Positions 24,630-32,452 of a stretch of 38,878 nucleotides of DNA are shown piece after piece. Source of the DNA: Ruminococcus flavefaciens (GTDB lineage: Bacteria > Bacillota > Clostridia > Oscillospirales > Ruminococcaceae). The notes beneath the pieces were generated by a model. The model saw nothing but the letters and a program-made list of their open reading frames with translations. It made no database searches and was not told where the DNA came from. The stretch spans positions 1 to 38,878 of the forward strand of contig DFHF01000032.1 of NCBI GenBank assembly GCA_002371825.1. Reading direction: 5' to 3'. Every line of letters begins with the position of its first letter. Position 1 is the first letter of the stretch. The translations under genes and the position numbers were made by a program.

Positions 24630-26702
24630 TCAGCTTTTAAGCCGTGTCGTACTTTTAAGTCCTATTGCGAGCGTTGAAGCATTATGCAGAAGAGCCGATG
24701 TTGCAGGAGGAAGCACCCCAAGAACTCCAAGTGCTATAAGTCCGCCGTTAAAGCCGATTATAGTACGGTAATTCCAGCTTATGCGTGACATCAGCGCATT
24801 GCTCAGCTGTTTAAGCTCTACAAGCGCATACAGGTCATCTGCCGATATGGTGATATCAGCTATTTCACGGGCAATCGCTGCTCCCGTGCTGATAGCTATA
24901 CCGGCATCAGCTTCACTCAGCGCAGGAGAATCGTTCACTCCATCGCCTATCATTATGACCTTTCTGCCTGCCTCATGCTCTGCACGGATAAAGGCCGCCT
25001 TATCCTCAGGAAGCACCTCTGCAAAATACTCATCAACTCCGACTTTTTCCGCAACAGCCCGGGCAGTGCGTACATTATCACCTGTCATCATAACTACCCG
25101 TGATATACCATTTTCATGGAGCTGCTTTATAACATCAGCAGCTTCTTTACGCAAAGGATCCTCGATAAAGATGACAGCTGCAACTTCTCCTCCTATCGCA
25201 AGATAAAGGTGAGAATACTCCTTTGGAAGATGTCTGAAGATCCTGTCTTCAGGCGGAGTACACTTTTCATCCTCGATAATGAAATGATAGCTTCCGATAA
25301 GAACACGCTCACCATTTACGGTACTTGATATGCCGTGTGCGACTACATACTCTACCTTTGAGTGGAACTCTTCATGAACAAGTCCCTTTCTCGCAGCCTC
25401 AGCAACTACTGCATTTGCTATGGAGTGCGGATAGTGCTCCTCAAGACAAGCTGCAAGTCTAAGCATTTCGTCCTTGTCTCTTGAACCGAAAGTGATAATA
25501 TCAGCTACACGGGGACTTGAATGAGTAAGAGTTCCGGTTTTATCAAAAACTATAGTATCAGCTTCGGCAACTGCTTCCATAAATCTGCCGCCCTTGACAG
25601 TTATCCCTTCACGGCTGCAGTCACGCATAGCTGAGAGAACAGATATGGGCATAGCAAGCTTCAGAGCACAGGAAAAATCTACCATAAGAATTGACAGTGC
25701 CTTTGTGACATTCCTTGTTATGAGCCAGGTCAGCAGAGTTCCGCCAAGGCTCCACGGAACAAGTCTGTCAGCAAGATGTGAAGCTCTGTCCTCTGCGGCA
25801 GACTTCATTTTTTCAGATTCTTCTATCATCTTCACGATACGGTCATATCGTCCTCCACCGGCAGTATTTTCAACACAGAGAGTACATTCACCGTCCTCAA
25901 CCACTGTGCCGGCATAGACATATGCCCCCTCTGACTTGTGGACAGGCACGGATTCTCCCGTCATAGAAGCCTGATTGACCATTGCATCGCCTGATATAAC
26001 CTTGCCGTCGAGAGGTATCATAGAGCCTGTTCTGACTATTATCACATCTCCCCTGCATACTTCGTTAACAGGGATGAGGATCTCCTGACCGTCCGCAGTT
26101 TTTGTCCATACATGTTCAACTCCGAGGGACATTGTCCTTGCCAGATCATCTATGGACTTCCTGTGTGTCCATTCATCAAGAATATCGCCAACGTCAAGCA
26201 GGAACATAACAGAACCTGCGGTATCGAAATCGCTTCGCAGTATCGAAACTCCTATTGCTGTCGCATCGAGAACTGACACCTCAAGCCTGCCCTGAAGCAG
26301 GCATTTTATTCCCCGGAAAATATACTTGGCTGCACGGAATACTGAAATAACACGGCGGAAAGGTACCGGCAGCACAAATTTATTTATCAGGCGCCTCATT
26401 ACTGCACCTGCAAGCTTGTTTTCATACTCTCTGCTGAGTTCCCTGCCCGTTTGCTCAGGTACAAGAGCCGTATTCTGCTCATCATCAAATGAAAAACGAG
26501 ATAGCTTCTGTATTATAACAGCTCTGTCACAGGTGTAAGCAATGACTGCATCGCAGGTACGGTCAAATACCTGTACCCTGGTCACACCTGCAACGGCAGA
26601 CAGTGCATATTCAGCAATATCAGCCTGTCTCAGGCTCATACGTTTTATACAGAACCGAACACGGATACGTCCTCGTGATTCATGAAGTATTTTGCATTTC
26701 AT
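24630..26702 (-). CDS. fezB: P1B-type metal ATPase, FezB-like (candidate ferrosome)
   Basis: A 690-residue P-type ATPase. The N-terminus carries GRIRVRF (residues 11-17), an arginine-rich motif in place of a CxxC metal-binding domain. Motifs follow: TGES (248-251), SCALK in the metal-site TM (344-348, replacing CPC), phosphorylated Asp387 in DKTGTLT, and GDGVNDSPAL near the C-terminus. The GRxRxR motif plus a non-CPC TM motif matches the description of FezB, the P1B-6 ATPase needed to form ferrosomes, membrane-bound iron-storage organelles. The assignment is from memory of the family and is not proven. A small GxxxG membrane protein is encoded 46 bases upstream in the same operon. AGGAGG lies 6 bases before the ATG. 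Confidence 0.72.
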   Translation of the reverse strand: MKCKILHESRGRIRVRFCIKRMSLRQADIAEYALSAVAGVTRVQVFDRTCDAVIAYTCDRAVIIQKLSRFSFDDEQNTALVPEQTGRELSREYENKLAGAVMRRLINKFVLPVPFRRVISVFRAAKYIFRGIKCLLQGRLEVSVLDATAIGVSILRSDFDTAGSVMFLLDVGDILDEWTHRKSIDDLARTMSLGVEHVWTKTADGQEILIPVNEVCRGDVIIVRTGSMIPLDGKVISGDAMVNQASMTGESVPVHKSEGAYVYAGTVVEDGECTLCVENTAGGGRYDRIVKMIEESEKMKSAAEDRASHLADRLVPWSLGGTLLTWLITRNVTKALSILMVDFSCALKLAMPISVLSAMRDCSREGITVKGGRFMEAVAEADTIVFDKTGTLTHSSPRVADIITFGSRDKDEMLRLAACLEEHYPHSIANAVVAEAARKGLVHEEFHSKVEYVVAHGISSTVNGERVLIGSYHFIIEDEKCTPPEDRIFRHLPKEYSHLYLAIGGEVAAVIFIEDPLRKEAADVIKQLHENGISRVVMMTGDNVRTARAVAEKVGVDEYFAEVLPEDKAAFIRAEHEAGRKVIMIGDGVNDSPALSEADAGIAISTGAAIAREIADITISADDLYALVELKQLSNALMSRISWNYRTIIGFNGGLIALGVLGVLPPATSALLHNASTLAIGLKSTTRLKS

Positions 26703-26748
26703 AATTGGCCTCCTATGGAAACAGGCCGCCTTTGCGACCTGTTAGCGA

Positions 26749-27045
26749 TTATTCTTCACTTGTATCTTCGATCTCTTCGGATCTGTCTTCAATAATATCG
26801 GCTTCTTCCCGGAGAGCTCTCTTTTCGTTTATCTCCTTTGCATCCGCAAGTATATCATCGCAGTTTTCACGGACTGTCGTTACAGTCTGCATAACATCGG
26901 TCTTTGCACGAAGTACAGCCGCTGTAGCGTGAGTGTAGCACTTCTTTGCATCCTTGCTTGAGAGTACTCTTATACCTGCTGTGCCGAACAGTACTCCTCC
27001 TGCGAATACGCCAACTTTTTTCCATGGAATATCTGTAAATCTCAT
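26749..27045 (-). CDS. Small membrane protein, DUF6110-like (candidate FezA partner)
   Basis: The 98-residue product starts MRFTDIPWKKVG. One hydrophobic segment, VGVFAGGVLFGTAGIRVLS, is dense in GxxxG-type spacings. A predicted helix (KDAKKCYTHATAAVLRAKTDVMQTV) and a very acidic tail (EEADIIEDRSEEIEDTSEE) follow. It resembles the DUF6110 family and the small GxxxG proteins encoded with FezB in ferrosome loci. The acidic tail could bind iron, as in magnetosome and ferrosome accessory proteins (inference). ATG 27045 has GAGGTG 6 bases upstream. The GTG 9 bases earlier lies within that site. Confidence 0.75.
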   Translation of the reverse strand: MRFTDIPWKKVGVFAGGVLFGTAGIRVLSSKDAKKCYTHATAAVLRAKTDVMQTVTTVRENCDDILADAKEINEKRALREEADIIEDRSEEIEDTSEE

Positions 27046-27084
27046 AAATATCACCTCAGTCAGAATGGATGAAATATCGTTTTC

Positions 27085-27113
27085 GTTATATTTATGATAT
27101 CATATTTAATAAG
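27085..27113 (-). promoter_or_regulatory. Probable promoter and palindrome ahead of the fez-like genes
   Basis: TATGATATCATA (27093-27104) is a perfect 12-bp palindrome between a possible -35 CTTATT (27113-27108) and -10 TATAAC (27090-27085) on the minus strand. It could be a regulator site for the neighbouring AraC protein or an iron regulator. It is not a clear Fur box. Confidence 0.45.
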
Positions 27114-27164
27114 CTGTTTCCGCTCCGAAAAGTCAAAAGCTGATATATAGTGCTAATAGGCATT

Positions 27165-27974
27165 CTATGCCGAAATATGGCATTTTTGATATTTTTCGGA
27201 TTTTTTATGCTCCATTTGGTATTTTTTCGGAGCTGTCCCCATTACATCACGGAATGCTTTTGAAAACTTGCTTGCATTGCTGTATCCCACTTCCTCGGCA
27301 ATATCTATGATCTTCATTTCCGTATCTCTGATAAGTGCCGCCGCATAGAACATTTTCCTGTTTTTAGTGTAGGTATAAACAGGGCACCCGAATATCTGCC
27401 TGAAAAGTATTTTAAGTGTGGTCACATCGACTTTAAAAAGCTCCGAAAGCTGAGATATCGTATAGTGTTCGGTAGGATTCTGACAGATAAAACTGCCTGC
27501 TTTTCTTATCTTCCTGCTTTTATCACAGACCGAGTTCCTACTTCCGCTCATAAGCATAAGAAGCTCCAGCACCTTTATCCTCAGCATTGTTATATTTGAA
27601 ATTTCCATTTCATCATATATGTCTGAAAACATTCTTTTAATACTGTCGTCTGCATTGAATACACACTGCTCACGATCCTGTAAATTTTTTAGTATACCGG
27701 GCATATCAATTACCCCGTCAAAAGCCTTGCTGCCGCAGCAGGGATCAATAAGAACAATAATACCGCTATGGCCTGAGGAAAGTGAGCGCTGAACTTCATT
27801 TCTGTGATCGCAAATAAAATATTTGCCGCCGGAAACATAGTAATATCCGCTGTCAGTCTTATACTCACAGATGCCGTCCACGCAATAACTTATTTCTATA
27901 GCATTATCACACGCAATATTATCTGCGGCACCGACTATCAGTTTTATATCAGGAAACAGCTGATATTCCGTCAC
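27165..27974 (-). CDS. AraC-family transcriptional regulator
   Basis: The C-terminal 100 residues hold two helix-turn-helix motifs (YTISQLSELFKVDVTTLKIL and KIIDIAEEVGYSNASKFSKA, then FRDVMGTAPKKY), the AraC hallmark. The N-terminal domain contains AIEISYCVDGICEY, a phrase seen in iron/siderophore-type AraC regulators such as the PchR group. It lies upstream of the fez-like pair on the same strand, with a 120-bp spacer, so it is a candidate regulator of them. The frame is open back to a GTG at 28025. A promoter TTGACA-17-TAAGAT places the transcript start near 28009, so I prefer the GTG at 27974 (GAGGG 7 bases upstream). ATG 28001 is the alternative. Confidence 0.85.
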   Translation of the reverse strand: MTEYQLFPDIKLIVGAADNIACDNAIEISYCVDGICEYKTDSGYYYVSGGKYFICDHRNEVQRSLSSGHSGIIVLIDPCCGSKAFDGVIDMPGILKNLQDREQCVFNADDSIKRMFSDIYDEMEISNITMLRIKVLELLMLMSGSRNSVCDKSRKIRKAGSFICQNPTEHYTISQLSELFKVDVTTLKILFRQIFGCPVYTYTKNRKMFYAAALIRDTEMKIIDIAEEVGYSNASKFSKAFRDVMGTAPKKYQMEHKKSEKYQKCHISA

Positions 27975-28015
27975 TTTCTCACCCTCTTCAAATGTTAGCA
28001 TCTTATAACATTTAT

Positions 28016-28044
28016 ATCTTATCACTTAAAAAAATGGGTGTCAA
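28016..28044 (-). promoter_or_regulatory. Promoter of the AraC regulator
   Basis: On the minus strand TTGACA (28044-28039), 17 bases, TAAGAT (28021-28016). The remaining spacer to 28556 is AT-rich. It holds a hairpin AATCAGGG/CCCTGATT (28166-28195) and a doubtful small Cys-rich frame (28230-28382). Confidence 0.65.
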
Positions 28045-28229
28045 TATATGAAAAAGCTTTTTGTGATATTATCTATATCTAACTATTTTTATGAGTAACA
28101 TTTTTGTTAGCAAATACAAATAGTTTTTTGAAATTCAAGTTATATAACACATATTGCAGCATGATAATCAGGGCACAGAACTCTGCTCCCTGATTTCTGT
28201 TATGATATCCACATTCATCAGAAGAACCT

Positions 28230-28382
28230 TCAAAACAGATGTATTCTTCCTTTGAATCCTACTTTAGTTCCTATCCGATCTGCATTATTACAAGATGTGC
28301 GGAAACCGGACGTGTTCCTCCTGCAAGCGGGGTAATAGTTATAGCAGCCGCATTTATCACAGCCTTTTGTATCTGATCTCAT
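28230..28382 (-). CDS. Possible small Cys-rich peptide
   Basis: A 50-residue frame starts MRSDTKGCDKCGCYNYYPAC and has five Cys in its first half; it ends FKGRIHLF. GGAGC lies 6 bases before the ATG. The CxxCxC run suggests a metal-binding peptide, a small precursor peptide or a remnant. There is no maturation enzyme or exporter next to it, and I do not recognise the family. It may equally be chance. Confidence 0.35.
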   Translation of the reverse strand: MRSDTKGCDKCGCYNYYPACRRNTSGFRTSCNNADRIGTKVGFKGRIHLF

Positions 28383-28500
28383 AATTATGCTCCAATCTTT
28401 TTTCTGAGTGTTGTAATACACCCATACACATTTTATGATACCGATCAGATTACTGTTCCGCAACACATATTAATTATCAAAAGCCGCTTTGAGCAGACAT

Positions 28501-28530
28501 AAAAAATGCTCAGGATGTTTTCCTGAGCGT
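28501..28530 (-). terminator. Terminator of the HxlR regulator gene
   Basis: On the minus strand GCTCAGGA-AAACA-TCCTGAGC is followed by ATTTTTTAT. Confidence 0.85.
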
Positions 28531-28556
28531 TTCGTTTATTATTGTTTTACGATAAT

Positions 28557-28883
28557 TTATTCAAAGCTTTCCTTGTATTCCTGCCCCCAAGCCTGCATTG
28601 CATCAAGGATCGGGCGAAGCGTTTCTCCCAGCTCGCTTAAGGAGTACTCCACTCTCGGAGACACCTCGGCATAAACAGTGCGGATTATGATACCATCGTT
28701 CTCCATTGACCGCAGGCTTTCTGTCAGCACCTTCTGACTGATTCCGTCAAGGGATCTCCGCAGCTCATTGAACCGCCACGGACGGCTAAGCAGATTTCTC
28801 AGTATCAGCAGCTTCCACTTGTTTCCGATAAGCTGCACCGTAGTTGCAACAGGACAATCCGGCAGTTCTTCTTTTTTCAGCAT
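28557..28883 (-). CDS. HxlR-family transcriptional regulator
   Basis: The 108-residue winged-helix protein has the full HxlR pattern: CPVATTVQLIGNKWKLLILRNLL, RFNELRRSLDGISQKVLTESLR, and LSELGETLRPIL. Cys10 before the helix is where redox or electrophile-sensing members carry their reactive Cys. It is divergent from the DUF1848-macrodomain-sirtuin operon and is likely to regulate it, itself or both. GGAGGTG lies 5 bases before the ATG. Confidence 0.92.
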   Translation of the reverse strand: MLKKEELPDCPVATTVQLIGNKWKLLILRNLLSRPWRFNELRRSLDGISQKVLTESLRSMENDGIIIRTVYAEVSPRVEYSLSELGETLRPILDAMQAWGQEYKESFE

Positions 28884-28908
28884 AGCGCACCTCCAATAGT
28901 TTCAAAAA

Positions 28909-28950
28909 GAATGTTACATTCATTATAGCACGTTACCATCAAAAAGACAA
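28909..28950 (-). promoter_or_regulatory. HxlR gene promoter with palindromic operator
   Basis: On the minus strand TTGTCT (28950-28945), 17 bases, TATAAT (28927-28922). GAATG-TTA-CATTC (28909-28921), a perfect palindrome, abuts the -10, as expected for autorepression. Confidence 0.75.
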
Positions 28951-29001
28951 GTGTGAACGCTCATTCAAAAAAATTACTCAGAGATCCCTTATCAGCGCAA
29001 T

Positions 29002-29069
29002 AGTTACTTTTTGGTGACTGAGGCACAAAAAAGTGCGTACTTGTGTAACTGCTGAACTTCTGCTATACT
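29002..29069 (+). promoter_or_regulatory. Promoter and inverted repeat of the DUF1848-macrodomain-sirtuin operon
   Basis: TTGTGT (29041-29046), 17 bases, TATACT (29064-29069). Upstream, AGTTAC-TTTTTG-GTGACT (29002-29019) is an imperfect inverted repeat of the kind bound by HxlR proteins, and AAAGTGCGTACTT follows. Confidence 0.6.
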
Positions 29070-29155
29070 GATAACAACAGGGAAACAAATCAAGGGACGA
29101 GCCTTGTGGAAACAGGCTGAATATGGTAAAATAGAAAGAAAGGACGGTGAGGACA

Positions 29156-30082
29156 ATGATAATCAACACAGGTATGCGGACGGATATCCCTGCATTTTAT
29201 TCCGAGTGGTTTATGAACAGGATACGGGCAGGCTATGTGCTGGTGAGGAATCCTTACCGCCCGGACTGGATAACACGCTATGAACTGAATCCCGATGTTG
29301 TGGACTGTATCGCCTTCTGCACGAAAAATCCCGAACCGATGCTGAAACATCTTAAAGAGCTGAAACCATATCATCAGTATTGGTTCGTAACGATAACTCC
29401 CTACGGCAGGGACATCGAACCGAATGTTCCGGCCAAAGAAAAGGTAATGCAGGACTTTATCAAGCTTTCCGAAAAAGTCGGAGTAAACTGCGTAGGCTGG
29501 AGATATGATCCAGTATTCATCGACAGAACATACACCATTGAACGACATATAGCCGACTTTGAGAATATGTGCAGAACATTATCAGGTCATACCAAGGTCT
29601 GCGTTATCAGCTTTATTGACCTTTACGAAAAGGTGAAGCGCAATTTTCCGCAGGTTCATACAGTTTCGCCGCAGAAACGTATCGCTGTCGGCAGGGCTTT
29701 CGCTGAGATCGGCAAGCGATACGGCATAACCATAAAAGCCTGTGCTGAGGGAAACGATCTTGCACCATTTGGAGTGGACTGCGGAGGCTGCATGACACAG
29801 GAGACCTTTGAAGCGGCGGTCGGCAGTAACCTTATCGTGCCGAAGAAGAAATCCCAAAGGGACGAATGTGCCTGCGTTCTTGGTACAGATATCGGCGCAT
29901 ACGACACCTGCGGACACCTCTGCCGCTACTGCTACGCAAACTATAACCATGAAAATGTCAGAGGGAATATCCGGCTCCACGATCCAGAATCACCTTTCCT
30001 TGTGGGTGATTTGAAAGATGGCGAGGTCATTCATCAGGCAAGTCAGGAAAGCTGGATAGATATGCAGCTTACATTATTTTAG
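29156..30082 (+). CDS. DUF1848 family protein (radical-SAM-like Cys motif)
   Basis: A 308-residue protein starting MIINTGMRTDIPAFYSEWF, as DUF1848 members do. Cys residues cluster late: VDCGGCMT, then DECACVLGTDIGAYDTCGHLCRYCYANY. CxxxCxYCY resembles a radical-SAM cluster site but sits near the C-terminus, as is usual for this family. Function is unknown; DUF1848 proteins often appear with macrodomain or ADP-ribose-related genes (from memory). It is first of three genes. The ATG has GGTGAGG just upstream; the GTG at 29147 gives a longer frame but lacks a proper site. Confidence 0.85.
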   Translation: MIINTGMRTDIPAFYSEWFMNRIRAGYVLVRNPYRPDWITRYELNPDVVDCIAFCTKNPEPMLKHLKELKPYHQYWFVTITPYGRDIEPNVPAKEKVMQDFIKLSEKVGVNCVGWRYDPVFIDRTYTIERHIADFENMCRTLSGHTKVCVISFIDLYEKVKRNFPQVHTVSPQKRIAVGRAFAEIGKRYGITIKACAEGNDLAPFGVDCGGCMTQETFEAAVGSNLIVPKKKSQRDECACVLGTDIGAYDTCGHLCRYCYANYNHENVRGNIRLHDPESPFLVGDLKDGEVIHQASQESWIDMQLTLF

Positions 30083-30094
30083 GACGGTGATACC

Positions 30095-30859
30095 ATGAGC
30101 AAAGTGAATTATCTGATAAACTATCTTCTCTCCGAGAGAGATGACCTCGGAGGTATAAATATACCCGAAAATGAAGCGGATAAGTTCCGTCTTTACAGAA
30201 GCCTTGTGAATATCCGCCCTGCGATCAAGGCAGATGAAGGATTTCTGCAGGCTGAGGACGAGTATCTCACGAAGTTGACCGAGAGCAAAGGCATCACGGA
30301 TATTGCCGATCTGTCGCCAATTGAGGAGGGCATTTACCTCTGGAAAGGCGATATCACCACTCTGAAATGCGGAGCTATCGTCAATGCTGCAAATTCAGGA
30401 ATGACTGGGTGCTATCAGCCCTGTCACAGCTGTATCGACAACTGCATCCATACATTTGCAGGAGTGCGTCTGCGGTACAAGTGCGGACAGATAATGGAGG
30501 CACAGGGTCATGAAGAACCAACCGGTAAGGCTAAGATAACCCCAGCCTACAACCTGCCCTGCGATTATGTGATACACACAGTCGGTCCCATTGTGCAGGG
30601 ACGGCTCAACGATGAGCACTGCCGGCTGCTGGAAAGCTCCTACAAAAGCTGTCTGGATATAGCCGTGCAGAACAATGTGCAGTCGATAGCTTTCTGCTGT
30701 ATCTCAACAGGAGTGTTCGGCTTTCCACAGGATAAGGCTGCGGAAATAGCCGTCCGAACCGTCAGGGAGTTCCGCAGGAACCACGATATACAGGTGATTT
30801 TCAATGTTTTCAAGGAGGACGATCATGAATACTACAAGAAACTGCTCAGCGAAAATTGA
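30095..30859 (+). CDS. Zinc-dependent macrodomain, protein-ADP-ribose hydrolase
   Basis: The 254-residue product has an N-terminal helical extension (about 1-75), then a macrodomain: GIYLWKGDITTLKCGAIVNAANSGMTGCYQPCH, then CIDNCIHTFAGVRLRYKC. The Cys and His in this stretch match the zinc-holding macrodomains that accompany class M sirtuins and remove mono-ADP-ribose. Later HTVGPIV and AFCCISTGVFGFPQDKAAEIA complete the ADP-ribose pocket. It overlaps the sirtuin gene by 35 bases and follows DUF1848 by 12, so it is one tightly coupled operon. Confidence 0.92.
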   Translation: MSKVNYLINYLLSERDDLGGINIPENEADKFRLYRSLVNIRPAIKADEGFLQAEDEYLTKLTESKGITDIADLSPIEEGIYLWKGDITTLKCGAIVNAANSGMTGCYQPCHSCIDNCIHTFAGVRLRYKCGQIMEAQGHEEPTGKAKITPAYNLPCDYVIHTVGPIVQGRLNDEHCRLLESSYKSCLDIAVQNNVQSIAFCCISTGVFGFPQDKAAEIAVRTVREFRRNHDIQVIFNVFKEDDHEYYKKLLSEN

Positions 30860-31682
30860 CCGTCTGAGAAAAGAAATACAGACTGCCGATGCTATCGTGA
30901 TCGGTGCAGGCGCAGGACTTTCCACCGCCGCAGGCTTTACCTATTCCGGTGAGAGATTCGAGAAACTCTTCTCGGATTTTGAAGCAAAATACGGCTTTCA
31001 CGATATGTATTCCGGCGGCTTTTTCCCCTTTGAAACGCCCGAAGAAATGTGGGCATACTGGTCACGTTTTATCTGGTGCAACCGCTATATGGACATCGAC
31101 AACGGCACTTACAAGGAGCTGTTCAGGCTTGTAAAGGACAATGACTATTTTGTTATCACTACAAATGTTGACCACCAATTCCAGAAGGCAGGCTTCGACA
31201 AAAAGCGCCTTTTCTACACTCAGGGTGATTACGGACTCTTCCAGTGCAGTGAGCCTTGCCACGATCAGACCTATGACAATGAGAAAAGCGTCAAGGACAT
31301 GATCGAGTTTCAAAAGGATATGAAAATCCCCAACGAGCTGATCCCAAAGTGTCCCGTCTGCGGCAAGCCTATGACGATGAATCTGCGCTCCGATGATACC
31401 TTCGTCGAGGACGAGGGCTGGCACAAAGCTGCGGAGCGATATGATGAATTCCTTCGCCGTCATGATGGACTCCATATCCTGTTTCTGGAGCTTGGTGTGG
31501 GCTATAATACGCCTGTTATCATCAAATATCCCTTCTGGAAAATGACTGCGAAGAACCCAAATGCGGCCTATGCCTGCCTGAATTTCGGCGAAGCCTATGC
31601 GCCGGACGAGATAAGGGAGCAGAGTATTTGCATCAATGGAGATATTCGTGAAACTCTTATGAAACTTGAACAGGATCATTGA
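30825..31682 (+). CDS. Class M sirtuin (SirTM), protein ADP-ribosyltransferase
   Basis: The 285-residue SIR2-fold protein has NAD-binding GAGAGLSTAAGFTY (27-40), ITTNVDHQF with Asn114, and YTQGDYG with Gln133. Ordinary deacetylase sirtuins have the catalytic His where Gln133 stands; the replacement is the mark of SirTM enzymes, which transfer ADP-ribose to a protein. CSEPC (141, 145) and CPVCG (176, 179) form the zinc site. In known systems the target is a lipoylated GcvH-like carrier encoded with a lipoate ligase. Neither is present here, so the target is open. GGAGG lies 6 bases before the ATG, within the end of the macrodomain gene. Confidence 0.92.
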   Translation: MNTTRNCSAKIDRLRKEIQTADAIVIGAGAGLSTAAGFTYSGERFEKLFSDFEAKYGFHDMYSGGFFPFETPEEMWAYWSRFIWCNRYMDIDNGTYKELFRLVKDNDYFVITTNVDHQFQKAGFDKKRLFYTQGDYGLFQCSEPCHDQTYDNEKSVKDMIEFQKDMKIPNELIPKCPVCGKPMTMNLRSDDTFVEDEGWHKAAERYDEFLRRHDGLHILFLELGVGYNTPVIIKYPFWKMTAKNPNAAYACLNFGEAYAPDEIREQSICINGDIRETLMKLEQDH

Positions 31683-31880
31683 CTGCATGGCTTTTTGTGT
31701 CCAGATACTTTCATGATTTCAGGCATCAGCGCAAGCATCATCTGCACAACAGTCTCCGCAGAGACGGAATCATCGTCAGAAGCCATCTCCAAACAAGCGA
31801 ATAGAGCATTTAAGCTGAGTATCGAGAACATCGGTATTCAGCTTTTCTTTTGCAAAGAACTCAACAAGCAAATATCAGTG
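31676..31880 (-). pseudogene. Remnant of a TetR-like regulator C-terminus
   Basis: Two minus-strand frames, joined by one shift near 31786, read LVEFFAKEKLNTDVLDTQ with KCSIRLF, then MASDDDSVSAETVVQMMLA with LMPEIMK. This looks like the C-terminal dimer domain of a TetR-type regulator. There is no N-terminal HTH, and the end overlaps the sirtuin stop. The rest of the 31683-32452 spacer is AT-rich, with a weak plus-strand frame (31906-32163) that I do not accept as a gene. Confidence 0.4.
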
Positions 31881-32214
31881 CAGCCTTAATTTTTACAGGA
31901 GATCTTTGTGGTCAACCCGCATTTCTTCTAAAAAAAATACAGTTCAGCTGCATTTTATAGAAACGGCTTCGAGATACAGTGAAAAAATAGGACAAAATCC
32001 TTTGACGAAATTTCAGCAGGCCTTAAAAGAAAATTATGTCAATATTGCTGAACAAAGTTCCGACTGTTACATATATTCAATATCCCTGAAGCAGAAAACT
32101 GGTCAAGTTTATCTATATAAAAAATATATACCAGAATTATATTTACAAATATCTTTTTGTTAAGTGCTGAATGATTATTTATTTTGCAGAAATTTTTTTA
32201 TTTTTTTAAAGTTA

Positions 32215-32264
32215 TTGACATCCACCAATCTATGCGATATAATAACATCCGGATTGCGCAATCC
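32215..32264 (+). promoter_or_regulatory. Promoter and start-site palindrome of the LRR surface protein
   Basis: TTGACA (32215-32220), 17 bases, TATAAT (32238-32243). GGATTGCGCAATCC (32251-32264) is a perfect 14-bp palindrome at the predicted transcript start. It could be an operator or a 5' hairpin. The leader is then about 200 nt, with no riboswitch I recognise. Confidence 0.78.
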
Positions 32265-32452
32265 TTAACAAAATTAAAACAAGTAAAAAAGATGAGCATA
32301 ATTTACAATTGAGAAATAGATAATTATTATCCATAGCTGAGGGGTTAGCTGTATGATTTTTAATCAAAAAAATCGTACTAAAAAAATTCATAATTAGCAC
32401 TAAATTGACACGATATCTACATAACAACCAATGAAAAATGGAGGTATTTTTT

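Noticed and set aside
26720..26743. Hairpin AACAGG/CCTGTT between the small membrane protein and ATPase genes, considered as a terminator
   Set aside because: Short stem and no T-run; the ATPase gene follows with its own strong ribosome site, so read-through is expected.
28166..28195. Hairpin AATCAGGG/CCCTGATT as a terminator
   Set aside because: The T-run is weak on both strands and no accepted gene ends there; recorded only as a possible structure.
31906..32163. An 85-residue plus-strand frame with a TTG start
   Set aside because: Composition is AT-driven, there is no recognisable motif, and the ribosome site is poorly spaced.
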